Source: Belliella aquatica (lineage in GTDB: Bacteria; Bacteroidota; Bacteroidia; Cytophagales; Cyclobacteriaceae). From it: a DNA stretch of 39,422 bases. Positions within the stretch are counted from its first letter, which is position 1. Every line of letters starts with the position of its first letter. The stretch covers positions 1-39,422 of the forward strand of contig NZ_BMFD01000024.1 of assembly GCF_014637795.1 (NCBI RefSeq). The letters are read 5' to 3'. This document shows, one piece after another, positions 7,153 to 15,545 of the stretch. Made by a program: the position numbers and the translations under genes. The notes under the pieces were generated by a model. The model was given only the letters and a program-made list of their open reading frames with translations. It ran no database searches and was not told where the DNA came from.

Positions 7153-7930
7153 GGTTGAAATTATGGAATATAAGTTTGGTATTATTTTGGGTTATGCGAG
7201 AGACTTCCTCCAAGTTAGTCTCAAATATATCAGCTACCCGCTGAGCGATAAGAGGAATATAAGCTGGAGAATTTCTTTTTCCACGATGTGGAACGGGGGC
7301 AAGATAAGGACCATCGGTCTCAAGCACCAAATGTTCAAGGCCAATTTCTGGTAAAACTTTATCTAAGCCTCCATTTTTGTAGGTCGAAACACCTCCAATG
7401 CCAAGTAAAAACCCCATTTCCGTGATTTGTTTGCCTTGCTCAGCCGAACCTGTGAAGCAATGGAAAATCCCCCGAAGATCTTCTCCTTGCATTTCTTTGA
7501 TGATCTCAATCGTCTCATCCATAGAATCCCTGCAGTGTAGGATAAGAGGCCACTTTTTATCCTTTGCCCATTGTATCTGAATGCGAAGCGCTTCTTTTTG
7601 TTGTTCGAAAAATGTCTTATCCCAGTACAAATCCAATCCAGTCTCTCCTATTCCAGCAAATTCTCTTTTGTTGATCCAGTCCTCCATGATATAGAGATCC
7701 TTTTCGAAATCTTTGGTGACATCACAGGGATGCAAACCCATCATAGGTAGGCAAGTGGTAGGATGCTTCAACTCCACTTCCAGCATGGCATCAATTGTCT
7801 CTACATCTACGTTAGGCATATAGATTTTCTCCACTCCTGCTTCAAAGGTCTGTCTGATGACATCTTCTCTGTCCGAATCGTATTTTGATGAGTAAATGTG
7901 GGCGTGGGTATCTGAGAATGGGTGGAGCAT
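7142..7930 (-). CDS. tatD: TatD-family metal-dependent deoxyribonuclease
   Basis: TIM-barrel metallo-hydrolase of the TatD/YcfH family, thought to act as a DNase in DNA quality control. All the usual metal ligands can be seen: DTHAHIY (His9 and His11), GETGLDLYWD (Glu), LILHCRDSM (His), IFHCFTGS (His) and LETDGPYLAP (Asp). At 262 residues it is the usual length. It is the upstream gene of the tatD-ansA pair. It starts directly next to a large intergenic repeat cluster that must contain its promoter. Confidence 0.95.
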   Translation of the reverse strand: MLHPFSDTHAHIYSSKYDSDREDVIRQTFEAGVEKIYMPNVDVETIDAMLEVELKHPTTCLPMMGLHPCDVTKDFEKDLYIMEDWINKREFAGIGETGLDLYWDKTFFEQQKEALRIQIQWAKDKKWPLILHCRDSMDETIEIIKEMQGEDLRGIFHCFTGSAEQGKQITEMGFLLGIGGVSTYKNGGLDKVLPEIGLEHLVLETDGPYLAPVPHRGKRNSPAYIPLIAQRVADIFETNLEEVSRITQNNTKLIFHNFNHEL

Positions 7931-8533
7931 CTTTAATTTTAGATTGTAGATTGTAAATTTTAGATTGTAGATTTTAGAATTTAGATTTTTGGTAAAACCA
8001 CAAAGGACACAAAGATATCTTATGCGGTTTTATTGTCATGTGGAATGAATGTGAGATGTCTCTTTTTGATCTTAGATTGTAGATTTCAGATTTTAGATTT
8101 TAGATTGTAGATTTTTGGTAAAACCACAAAGGACACAAAGATATCTTATGCGGTTTAATTGTCATATCGAACGAATGTGAGATATCTATTTTTGATCTTA
8201 GATTGTAGATTTCAGATTTTTGATCTTAGATTGTAGATTTCAGATTTTTGATCTTAGATTTTAGATTTTAGATTTTTGGTAAAACCACAAAGGACACAAA
8301 GATATCTTATGCGGTTTTATTGTCATATCGAACGAATGTGAGATGTCTCTTTTTGATCTTAGATTGTAGATTTCAGATTTTTGATCTTAGATTTTAGATT
8401 GTAGATTTTAGATTTTAGATTTTAGATTGTAATGGGAGAATTCTAGAAATTTCGAGACTGTTTGAAATGTGATGAATATTTAAATCCAAAGGCTCAATCC
8501 ACTCCAGAATTTTTCAATCCACAGCAGCAGAGC
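7931..8533. repeat. Degenerate intergenic repeat cluster
   Basis: No gene is present. Three ~85-bp copies of a unit beginning GGTAAAACCACAAAGGACAC start near 7991, 8117 and 8278. Each runs through TATCTTATGCGGTTT and ends in a GTCATRTSGAAYGAATGTGAG motif. Runs of TTAGATT/TGTAGATT short repeats separate and flank them. Similar AACCACAAAGGACACAAAG and GTCATATCGAACGAATGTGAG strings are common intergenic filler in Bacteroidota (from memory). Spacing is irregular (126 and 161 bp) and the units are not spacers, so this is not CRISPR. Confidence 0.85.
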
Positions 8534-9637
8534 TTAGTATTTTCTACCTTTCCAATCGGTCTTGGAGGGCCAAAAATAATAAAGTATCGTCGTCCAAGCT
8601 GTGAAAAGGTAATATATTTCAAAAATCAACAGGTAAAACAAATTGATTTTTTGCCCGATTTTCTTTTTGAGTTGATAGATGAAATAGGACTGAAGTGTCC
8701 ACTTGGTAATCCAAAACAACCAGCCTAACCACGCATAATTATAGATCAAAAGTATCACAAGAGGCAGAAATAGCGCTTGCAGTCCCAAAAGCATCTTGAT
8801 CAAAAAAGGCAACTTCATCGCACCATACATCCATCTTTTTCTTTGTTCCCAAAGACTTCCCCAAGAAGGTTGGGCGTTCGTCAAGATCAAATTCCCACTG
8901 CTAACTTGATGACAACCTGCAAAATCCTTTTCTTGAATTGCACGTGCAATTTCAAAATCTTCTGTCAGTGAAAAATTAACATTTTCAAATCCTCCAACAG
9001 CATCATAAGCCTTTTTACTGATGAGCATGTTGTTTCCCATCGTGGTCACTGAGATTCCGAGGTCAGAAAGTACTTTGATCATTCCCAAAGAAAAAATCCA
9101 GTCTAAGTCCTGTAAGACTGAAAATAAGCTTTTGTGTTTGATGGAAGTCACACCTGTGACAAAACCTGCTTGGCTGCCAAGTGCAGCGGCAGTCATTTCT
9201 TTTGCCCAAGACTTTGGAACAATACAGTCTGCATCGGTAAAAAGCAAAAACTCGCCCGTTGCGAATTTTACCATTTGTGCTAGCGCATTGGCCTTTCCAT
9301 TGATTTTTTTGGGGAATTGATTTTCCTGAATTTCACATAACTGTGCCTGAGGGTTTTCTTCAATCCAAGATTGAAGAATCTCTTTTGTTCGGTCGGTGCT
9401 GTTATCATCTCCGAGAAGGATTTGGAGCTTATCTTTCGGATAGTCCAAGCTACCCAAAGCCTCAAGACAGGAAGGGAGGTGAGTCGCTTCATTTCGAGAA
9501 GGAATCAAGATTGAAATTAAAGGGAAGTCTTTGATTTCAGACTTGGAGAAATTTCTAAAATTAGTTTGTAAAAATACCACCAAAAATAAATTCTGGGACA
9601 AAAGTAACATTACACCAATCAGTTCAATTGCTATCAT
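8534..9637 (-). CDS. Family 2 glycosyltransferase with C-terminal membrane helices
   Basis: GT-A fold glycosyltransferase of the cellulose-synthase/chitin-synthase-like group, probably making a cell-surface polysaccharide. The N-terminal helix (about 3-23) is followed by the GT2 domain: ISILIPSRNEATHLPSCLEA, GDDNSTDRT (nucleotide binding), FTDADC (DxD, metal and sugar nucleotide), SLTEDFEIA (general base) and EQRKRWMYG (QxxRW). Hydrophobic helices follow at about 280-305, 310-325 and 340-355. QxxRW is typical of processive GT2 enzymes. Its ATG overlaps the stop of the deacetylase gene (ATGA), pointing to a shared pathway of polymer synthesis and deacetylation. The substrate cannot be determined. 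Confidence 0.9.
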   Translation of the reverse strand: MIAIELIGVMLLLSQNLFLVVFLQTNFRNFSKSEIKDFPLISILIPSRNEATHLPSCLEALGSLDYPKDKLQILLGDDNSTDRTKEILQSWIEENPQAQLCEIQENQFPKKINGKANALAQMVKFATGEFLLFTDADCIVPKSWAKEMTAAALGSQAGFVTGVTSIKHKSLFSVLQDLDWIFSLGMIKVLSDLGISVTTMGNNMLISKKAYDAVGGFENVNFSLTEDFEIARAIQEKDFAGCHQVSSGNLILTNAQPSWGSLWEQRKRWMYGAMKLPFLIKMLLGLQALFLPLVILLIYNYAWLGWLFWITKWTLQSYFIYQLKKKIGQKINLFYLLIFEIYYLFTAWTTILYYFWPSKTDWKGRKY

Positions 9638-10263
9638 ATAAGAGTGGCTGTTTCGAAGCCAGATTCATGAATAAAATTCAAATACGAAGGTAGAACCTCT
9701 CTGATGATGGTTTTTGTTTTGATTTGATCATGAAAAACAATTAAAGATCCATTTTGAGTGTATTTGATGGATTTTTGAAGGCATTTTTCGGGAGACAAGT
9801 TCTGATCATAATCTCCAGAAAGCACATCCCACATGATGACTTCAAATTCTGAACTGAGTGCTTGGTATTGACTCTTGGTGATTCGCCCATAAGGAGGCCT
9901 GAAGATATTTGTCTTGACTTCAAGGACTTCCTCCAATATGGATTGGCATTCTTTCACCTCTTTCAAATAAATATGATCTGACGTTTTGTAGCCATTGACA
10001 TGATGAAAAGTATGGTTTCCAATTGCGTGGCCTCCGTCTTTTACCGCTTTCGCTAAATCTGGATTTTTCTTGACATTGTCCCCTACCATAAAAAAAGTCG
10101 CTTTCATCTCGAAACGCTCTAATTCATTGAGAACAAAATCTGTCACTTCGGGAACCGGACCGTCATCAAAAGTCAGATAGATTTTCTTTTCAGACCTGTC
10201 CTTGTGCCAAGTGTAATGCTTGAATAGTTTGGGGATAAAAGTAGGAACATGGTGAATGACCAT
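9634..10263 (-). CDS. Polysaccharide deacetylase (NodB homology domain)
   Basis: Carbohydrate esterase family 4 protein that removes N- or O-acetyl groups from a glycan. The five NodB motifs are visible in order: TFDDGPV (Asp33-Asp34), HAIGNHTFHH (metal ligands His84 and His88), FRPPYGR, MWDVLSGDYD and SLIVFHD. It has 209 residues with no clear signal peptide or anchor, so it is a bare catalytic domain; it may act on the cytoplasmic or membrane face, or be exported by an unseen route. It overlaps the GT2 gene by 4 bp and follows the phosphatase gene by 3 bp. Confidence 0.93.
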   Translation of the reverse strand: MVIHHVPTFIPKLFKHYTWHKDRSEKKIYLTFDDGPVPEVTDFVLNELERFEMKATFFMVGDNVKKNPDLAKAVKDGGHAIGNHTFHHVNGYKTSDHIYLKEVKECQSILEEVLEVKTNIFRPPYGRITKSQYQALSSEFEVIMWDVLSGDYDQNLSPEKCLQKSIKYTQNGSLIVFHDQIKTKTIIREVLPSYLNFIHESGFETATLI

Positions 10264-10266
10264 AGG

Positions 10267-11496
10267 CTATGCAAATCTTAGGCTCAGCAGCGTGATGTCG
10301 TCCATTCTTTCTACACCATTGGAAAACCGCTCCAGTTCTTTAAAAAAGGCTTCATGAAAGACATCGGGGTCCACGCATAAATTCGTCTTCACATATTTTT
10401 CAAAACGCTCGTCACCGTACTCTTCATCTTTGTCGTTGAAGTTTTCAGTCAGTCCATCTGTATAAAGATGAAGGCTGAATTTTTTCAGATGGTCTCTTTC
10501 TCCAATTTCTAAAAATGGGAGATTTTCAAAAGCACCTAAAATCGTCGTGCCCGCACCCAAAGATTCGCTTCTCATTTCACCCTCCCAACATAACACGGGT
10601 GGATTATGACCTGCATTGACATATTTGAGTTTCCTCGTCTTATAATTATAGTGTCCGAGAAAGAAAGTGATGAATCTTTCTCCTCCTGTATTTTCAAAAA
10701 TGGTGTAATTCAATTGCTCCACAATCATCTTCAGATCTGAGGAACTTCTCAATAAGGTACGCAGTGCTGCTTGGAAATTTGACATCAACAAAGCTGCTGG
10801 CATACCTTTTCCAGAAACGTCAGCTATGCAGAAGAATACTTCATCTTCTGATTTTTGGATCAAATCGTAGTAATCACCTCCTACAGTAGAATGTGGAATA
10901 TACGTCACTTTGGCCTTGAGCTTCCCATTTTGAGGGAGATTGGAGGGAAAAAGCATGCGCTGAACATTCGATGCAATTTCGACTTCTTTTTTCAATCGCT
11001 CCTGCTCTAATTGTCTCCTTGCAAATCGCTTGTTTTCCAATGCAACCACGAGGATATTTGTTAAGGCTTGCGTGAAGTCTAGATCCAATTCACCTCTATC
11101 ATCTTTTTTCCTTAAAAACAAAATGGCTAGCATTTTATCCTTGTGATAAACGGGTAGGTATGTTTCCAATTCACTGAAGGAATAGCCTTCCTCCACTTCA
11201 ATATTCAATTCCCCGCTTGTCTTATCATCCCTTACCTTATCCATAGGGATGATTTCAGGAATTGGGGATTTGATTCCGTGGGCAATATTTTGCTTGTACA
11301 CATTCTGATCGACTACATAGAGCAAAAGCGAACGGATATTCAAATGCACCAAACAGGTGAATTTGAATATATTCAAGAGCACTGAGGAAGTTTTGTTTTC
11401 ATTGATCGCTTGTGTGATTTCCAACAAAGCCTTCAGCTCGAGTTCCTTTCTTTGATATTTTACTGTCTCTGTAGTCAATTCTAGATTATAAAGCAT
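10267..11496 (-). CDS. GAF-domain PP2C (SpoIIE-type) serine phosphatase
   Basis: Predicted signalling phosphatase of the RsbU/SpoIIE class, which usually dephosphorylates an anti-sigma-factor antagonist. The 409-residue protein has a GAF-like sensor region (about 20-165), a connecting helix (about 160-190) containing VEIASNVQRMLFPSNLPQ, and a PP2C domain (about 190-409) with the metal motifs GGDYYDL, IADVSGKGMPAALLMS and DGLTENFN. The acidic residues expected to hold manganese are present. It is cytoplasmic. Its position in an operon with a deacetylase and a GT2 suggests that it controls envelope polysaccharide output. No partner kinase or STAS protein is seen nearby. Confidence 0.9.
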   Translation of the reverse strand: MLYNLELTTETVKYQRKELELKALLEITQAINENKTSSVLLNIFKFTCLVHLNIRSLLLYVVDQNVYKQNIAHGIKSPIPEIIPMDKVRDDKTSGELNIEVEEGYSFSELETYLPVYHKDKMLAILFLRKKDDRGELDLDFTQALTNILVVALENKRFARRQLEQERLKKEVEIASNVQRMLFPSNLPQNGKLKAKVTYIPHSTVGGDYYDLIQKSEDEVFFCIADVSGKGMPAALLMSNFQAALRTLLRSSSDLKMIVEQLNYTIFENTGGERFITFFLGHYNYKTRKLKYVNAGHNPPVLCWEGEMRSESLGAGTTILGAFENLPFLEIGERDHLKKFSLHLYTDGLTENFNDKDEEYGDERFEKYVKTNLCVDPDVFHEAFFKELERFSNGVERMDDITLLSLRFA

Positions 11497-11737
11497 TGTG
11501 ATTCATCAAGCCCTTTTTTGTAGCCAAATAATAAAGATCCTTTCCTTTGGCTTTTAGATCGATTTGATCAAAAACCTCATCATCTGGCTCCAACAAGCAT
11601 TTGATATACTGTTTTTCAAAAAGAGATTGCAATGTAACCAAAAGCTGATCGTCCTCCCAGCCCAAAGTCTCTTTTAAATAACTATAAGGCTGCACAAAAT
11701 ACAATTCATCCAGTAAGTCAAACTCATTATTCGTCAT
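11486..11737 (-). CDS. Small acidic protein, possibly winged-helix
   Basis: No family is recognised with confidence. The 83-residue protein is mostly helical, with a pattern like a small winged-helix domain: helix LLDELYFVQPYSYLKETLGW, helix DQLLVTLQSLFEKQYIKCLL, then a turn and a short strand-like end YYLATKKGLM. No DNA-binding basic patch stands out. It is the first gene of the operon and overlaps the phosphatase by 11 bp, so it may be a partner or regulator of that phosphatase. Confidence 0.7.
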   Translation of the reverse strand: MTNNEFDLLDELYFVQPYSYLKETLGWEDDQLLVTLQSLFEKQYIKCLLEPDDEVFDQIDLKAKGKDLYYLATKKGLMNHNAL

Positions 11738-11909
11738 GATAGCACAAATTTATTAGCTAAATTATACCTTTTCAGGCTAGCAAAATAGGTATTTGGTAAA
11801 TTTAAGCAAGAAATGATTTTTTATAATTATCCGCAATGACGGCTTTATGTATTTTCACCATTTTAAGTCTTGCAAATAATCGTCAAAATCCGATGTCCAA
11901 TAGACAACG

Positions 11910-11947
11910 GCTATTTCAAATATAATATTTACATTTTTTGAAATAGC
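11910..11947. repeat. Perfect 11-bp inverted repeat in the 255-bp gap
   Basis: The arms GCTATTTCAAA (11910-11920) and TTTGAAATAGC (11937-11947) enclose a 16-bp AT-rich loop. It lies between the first gene of the phosphatase operon and the 3' end of the second GT2 gene. It is AT-rich and lacks a good T-tract, so it is at best a weak terminator for the GT2 gene; it could also be an operator for the phosphatase operon. Confidence 0.4.
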
Positions 11948-11992
11948 GAAAGGTACGAAGGCTGTAAATAATGCTTATGTTAATTTGTAAAA

Positions 11993-13099
11993 TCAGCTTC
12001 TTCCCTTCCATTTATAATTGCCAAAAACAGCTCCAAGAGCAACTCGCAAAACATAAAATGGGTGTATTAAGCTGGTATAGCAGAAATCAAGGAAATTTAA
12101 TCTGAGTAAATACACCTTCGTAACTTTGCTGAGCGAAACAAACTCCATACTCATTTTTAAGCTCCATGTAATCAAAAAAGCCACTACCCCTTCAAGTCCA
12201 TACGAAAAGGGCAATATAAAACTGACTATCCAAAATAATTGAAGTAAGGCAGGAAGAAGGGCTGAGAGAAAGTGTAGATAATTGTGCGATTTGTATTTTG
12301 ATGCCCATCGAATCCTTTGAGAAAATAACTCATCCCAATTTTTTGCAGCATTTGTCAAGACCAAGGATTCTTTTCCATTTGCATAAGTGATGGCCTCAGC
12401 TCCAAATTCATCGCTTATTTTTTTCATTAGAAATTCATCGTCCCCTGACAAAACATTTCTATTCCCTTGGTATCCATTTACTTTTTGAAATGCCTGCTTT
12501 CTGTAGGCTAGATTGGCTCCACTACACATCAGTGGATTTTGATGGGCTATCGCATATTGCGTTACCAAGAGTATGCTGCTCCACTCAATTTGCTGAAAGC
12601 GTTGAAAAGCTGTATTCCGTTCTTTTGTCATCACAGGACCTGCTACCATTTGAATAAGAAGATTCTCAAAATGAGCCATCTTGTGTTTGATCCAGGTAGG
12701 CGGCAGTTCGCAATCCGCGTCCGTAGTAAAAACAAAATCACTTGGAGCATGCTTTATCGCTGTTTCGATAGCCGCTTTTTTACCTTTCCCCTCAGCCTGA
12801 ATCAAATGATGATCGAAACGTAAGTTTTTAGAATTCAACAATTCATTTAGAACTACAACAGATGCATCCTCAGAGTGGTCATTAACCCAAAGTATTTCTA
12901 AGTGATCATAATTTAAGTTTTCAATAGACTCAAAAATCTTTTTCAGTTTATCAGCCTCATTTCTAAAGGGCACGATTAAAGTAACTTGCTCATTTGATTG
13001 GGCTATGGGATTGTTTTCGCCCTGACCTCTCCACGATTTGGAGAGAATCGAAAGAATGAAAGCATAAACTATCCCAATGATCAGGTAAAATATGAGCAT
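11993..13099 (-). CDS. Family 2 glycosyltransferase (second)
   Basis: Membrane-associated GT2 with the same plan as the enzyme at 8.5 kb but clearly distinct: N-terminal membrane helix (about 1-20), TLIVPFRNEADKLKK, WVNDHSEDA, TTDADCELPP (DxD), SGDDEFLMKK and SQRIRWASK (QxxRW), then C-terminal hydrophobic helices (about 275-315 and 335-355). It has 368 residues. It starts only 21 bp from the divergent ruvC start. The presence of two GT2 genes within 5 kb suggests a local envelope-glycan theme, although this one is a separate transcription unit. Confidence 0.9.
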   Translation of the reverse strand: MLIFYLIIGIVYAFILSILSKSWRGQGENNPIAQSNEQVTLIVPFRNEADKLKKIFESIENLNYDHLEILWVNDHSEDASVVVLNELLNSKNLRFDHHLIQAEGKGKKAAIETAIKHAPSDFVFTTDADCELPPTWIKHKMAHFENLLIQMVAGPVMTKERNTAFQRFQQIEWSSILLVTQYAIAHQNPLMCSGANLAYRKQAFQKVNGYQGNRNVLSGDDEFLMKKISDEFGAEAITYANGKESLVLTNAAKNWDELFSQRIRWASKYKSHNYLHFLSALLPALLQLFWIVSFILPFSYGLEGVVAFLITWSLKMSMEFVSLSKVTKVYLLRLNFLDFCYTSLIHPFYVLRVALGAVFGNYKWKGRS

Positions 13100-13120
13100 G
13101 AATTCAATTAAATTGCATCG

Positions 13121-13702
13121 ATGAGTAAAGAAGAGAAAAAAGAGGGAAAGGAAAAAATAATTCTAGGCATTGACCCAGGCACCAATGTGATGGGCTATGG
13201 ATTGATTCTGATCGTGGGTAAAAAATATTCTTTGATTCAGTTTGGGGTGATTCATCTGAAGAAATATGCTTCACATGAATTGAAGTTGAAGAAGATTTTT
13301 GAACGAGTGACTGGTATCATAGAAGAATTTCATCCTGATACTGTTGCCTTAGAGGCACCATTTTATGGAGAAAATGTACAGTCCATGCTCAAATTGGGGA
13401 GATCTCAAGGCGTGGCGATGGCAGCTGCTTTGGCTAGAGAAATCCCGATTACGGAGTATTCTCCAAAAAAAGTCAAGCAATCCGTGACAGGTAATGGCAA
13501 TGCTTCTAAGGAGCAAGTAGCTGAAATGATCAAGACATTGCTACAAATCAAAGAAATCCCTAAGCTCCTGGATGCGACTGACGCCTTGGCTGTGGCGCTT
13601 TGTCATCATTTTCATGATGGAAGAATTCAGACTAGGGGAAGAAATGCAGGCTGGAAGTCATTTTTAGAAGAAAACCCAGACCGAGTCAAAGGTCTCAAAT
13701 AA
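13121..13702 (+). CDS. ruvC: Crossover junction endodeoxyribonuclease RuvC
   Basis: Holliday-junction resolvase that makes paired nicks during recombination repair. The 193-residue protein has the RNase-H-like fold with all four acidic catalytic residues placed as expected: LGIDPGTNVMGYG (Asp18), ALEAPFYG (Glu78) and LLDATDALAVAL (Asp151 and Asp154). The first 12 residues are a charged extension, and a C-terminal tail of about 25 basic residues follows the fold. It is a single gene with its own terminator. No ruvA or ruvB is nearby. Confidence 0.97.
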   Translation: MSKEEKKEGKEKIILGIDPGTNVMGYGLILIVGKKYSLIQFGVIHLKKYASHELKLKKIFERVTGIIEEFHPDTVALEAPFYGENVQSMLKLGRSQGVAMAAALAREIPITEYSPKKVKQSVTGNGNASKEQVAEMIKTLLQIKEIPKLLDATDALAVALCHHFHDGRIQTRGRNAGWKSFLEENPDRVKGLK

Positions 13703-13703
13703 A

Positions 13704-13735
13704 AAAAGCTGCTCGATTTTCATCAAGCAGCTTTT
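13704..13735. terminator. Bidirectional terminator between ruvC and the barrel-protein gene
   Basis: A stem AAAAGCTGCT/AGCAGCTTTT is flanked by A- and T-runs, so it can end ruvC on the plus strand and the convergent outer-membrane protein gene on the minus strand. Confidence 0.85.
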
Positions 13736-13758
13736 TGTTAATTCGTGATTTTTTTTGA

Positions 13759-14361
13759 TTAGAAACTATATCCTAAAGATACTTTAAAACCTCTGTTATA
13801 GATCTTAGCATCAGAATCTTTAAATACTGGTGAGGTACCAAAATCATAACTTCCCTGTAAATTGAGTCCTTTTGGTAGATTGTAACCAACACCTACTACT
13901 ATACCTAAATCAGTTTTAGTAATCGCTTCTGTGTCATAGGCGTAAGTAGTTCCGAAAAAATCACCTTCAAATGTAGATGAAACTAGGAACGAGGCTTGAG
14001 GACCACCAAAGATGTTTAATCCATCAGTTACGTACAATCTAAGTAACAAAGGAACATCTACATAATTCAATACAGATCTCGTATCTGCAAAATTATCATT
14101 TTGCGAACCTTTCACAGAATAATACACACCTGGCTCAATCGCTATTCTTGATCCTAAGAATAAATTGGTGTAAACACCTGCATGAAAACCTGCTCTATTG
14201 GTATAGTCATTATTTGAAGCATCTTCGCCTCCAAAATTGAAGAAGTTCACTCCTCCTCTCACTCCGAATCCACCTGCGGCATCACTTCTTTGAACACTCT
14301 GCGCTTGAATATCAAATGTAAACAAGGCAATAACAGCTAATAATAAAATGGATTTTTTCAT
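13759..14361 (-). CDS. Outer-membrane beta-barrel protein (PorT-like fold)
   Basis: The start is set at ATG 14361 because it gives a normal signal peptide (MKKSILLLAVIALFTFDIQA, then QSVQRS). The longer frame to 14463 would run through the terminator of the upstream gene. The mature part (about 180 residues) has alternating strands of outer-membrane barrel type: GGFGVRGGVNFFNFG, GFHAGVYTNLFLG, AIEPGVYYSVKGS, DLGIVVGVGYNLP, and a final strand FKVSLGYSF ending in Phe, typical of BAM substrates. Proteins of this kind are abundant in Bacteroidota; the specific role is unknown. Confidence 0.85.
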   Translation of the reverse strand: MKKSILLLAVIALFTFDIQAQSVQRSDAAGGFGVRGGVNFFNFGGEDASNNDYTNRAGFHAGVYTNLFLGSRIAIEPGVYYSVKGSQNDNFADTRSVLNYVDVPLLLRLYVTDGLNIFGGPQASFLVSSTFEGDFFGTTYAYDTEAITKTDLGIVVGVGYNLPKGLNLQGSYDFGTSPVFKDSDAKIYNRGFKVSLGYSF

Positions 14362-14408
14362 AGTAAATAATAATTGGTTTATAGGGGTAGAGTTACGAAG
14401 ATCATGCC

Positions 14409-14442
14409 AAAAAAAAGACCTGAGTGCTAACACCCAGGTCTT
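14409..14442 (-). terminator. Terminator of the symporter-GNAT-racemase operon
   Basis: The stem AAGACCTGAGTG/CACCCAGGTCTT (one mismatch) is followed on the minus strand by eight T. It lies 22 bp after the racemase stop and shows that the outer-membrane protein gene is a separate unit. Confidence 0.85.
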
Positions 14443-14463
14443 GTAACATTTATCAAAATTCAT

Positions 14464-15537
14464 TTAATCGCTTATTTTCTTATCCACGTAGCTAGAATTC
14501 ATAATTCCCAGCGCTCCCATGTACTTCAAGTTGAATTTAACCAGATCACCTACTTTATATTTTTTGGTATTAAGTCCCAAATTGAGGATAATCATATCCG
14601 AACTTGCTCCCAAAATTTCGAATTCACCATCTTCAGGTAGAAGGTATTTCGGATCAACATCCAATAAGCCAATATCCAAAATAGCTCTAAATGATGATTT
14701 TCCGTAGAGGGACTGATCGATTTCTACGATCTCACCTTGGGGATTTGCGGCTAGTGCCCCAGAGGGAAGCAAAGGTTTCTCTTGCATTTCAATAATTTCG
14801 GCATACAATTCAAAAACATCTGCATTCATCCCATCGATGAGTTTCTCTTCAAATAGATCAATACCAAAGTATAGCGTTTCCCCTATCCGGAAATGATTAA
14901 CACCTTTGGGTAATTGTTGGTGTAACATCAAAGGAATCGTCACCGATGTTCCCGCAGAAACCCATGGGATTTTCTTATTGAATTTGAGTTCGATAATCTG
15001 CTTATAGAGTGATAGCTGAATTAACTTGTCAGAAGAAGGCATAACGCCATTCAAGCAATTAAGATTGGTGCCAAGTCCTACTACTTCAATATTTGGTAAT
15101 TCAAAGATGGAGGCATAGAAGTCAATCAAATGATCTCCCATCACCCCCTCACGCAGATCGCCAGTCTCCACCATGATGATGATTTTATGCTTTCTTTTCT
15201 GCTTGACAGCCTCTTCACTGATCCATTTTATGGTCGTCAATTCACTATTGAGACTTACATCTGCATACATCACCATTTTCTCAATATTCCTTTTCGAAGG
15301 TGGCTTGATATATACTGTTTGCACATCCGGATTGATTTCTTTGACTTTCGCCAAATTACTAATTCTCGAATCGTGAATTTCTCTTACTCCTAAGTCTATT
15401 AATTCTTTCAAATAGGCTCTATTACCACAAAAGATTTTGGATACAACGCCCCAAGAAATATCTTGAGAATCAAATAAATTACTCAAGTAGTCGAAGTTCT
15501 GTTTTAATTTCCCTCTGTGTAAATTTAAAAATGCCAT
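14464..15537 (-). CDS. Alanine/ornithine racemase-family PLP-dependent enzyme
   Basis: Fold-type III PLP enzyme resembling the alanine racemase N-terminal barrel, closest in motifs to the ornithine/alanine racemase-like group. VVSKIFCGN carries the PLP lysine; the segment DSRISNLAKV follows. The run DVSLNSELTTIKWISEEA, then VETGDLREGV and GLGTNLNCLNG, is characteristic, as is HFRIGETLYFG near the phosphate site. The 357-residue length fits the family. It lies 8 bp downstream of a GNAT gene and is last in an operon with a sodium symporter, so it probably racemises an imported amino acid or a derivative. The substrate is not known from sequence. Confidence 0.85.
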   Translation of the reverse strand: MAFLNLHRGKLKQNFDYLSNLFDSQDISWGVVSKIFCGNRAYLKELIDLGVREIHDSRISNLAKVKEINPDVQTVYIKPPSKRNIEKMVMYADVSLNSELTTIKWISEEAVKQKRKHKIIIMVETGDLREGVMGDHLIDFYASIFELPNIEVVGLGTNLNCLNGVMPSSDKLIQLSLYKQIIELKFNKKIPWVSAGTSVTIPLMLHQQLPKGVNHFRIGETLYFGIDLFEEKLIDGMNADVFELYAEIIEMQEKPLLPSGALAANPQGEIVEIDQSLYGKSSFRAILDIGLLDVDPKYLLPEDGEFEILGASSDMIILNLGLNTKKYKVGDLVKFNLKYMGALGIMNSSYVDKKISD

Positions 15538-15545
15538 TTTTTTTG

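Noticed and set aside
7987-8440. Possible CRISPR array
   Set aside because: Only three long, diverged units with unequal spacing, separated by simple repeats rather than unique spacers; no cas gene nearby.
8462-8728. 88-codon plus-strand ORF overlapping the GT2 3' end
   Set aside because: Antisense to a well-supported glycosyltransferase; no recognisable protein sequence.
13759-14463. Full 234-residue frame for the barrel protein
   Set aside because: The first 34 codons would be read through the upstream operon's terminator; the signal peptide begins at 14361.
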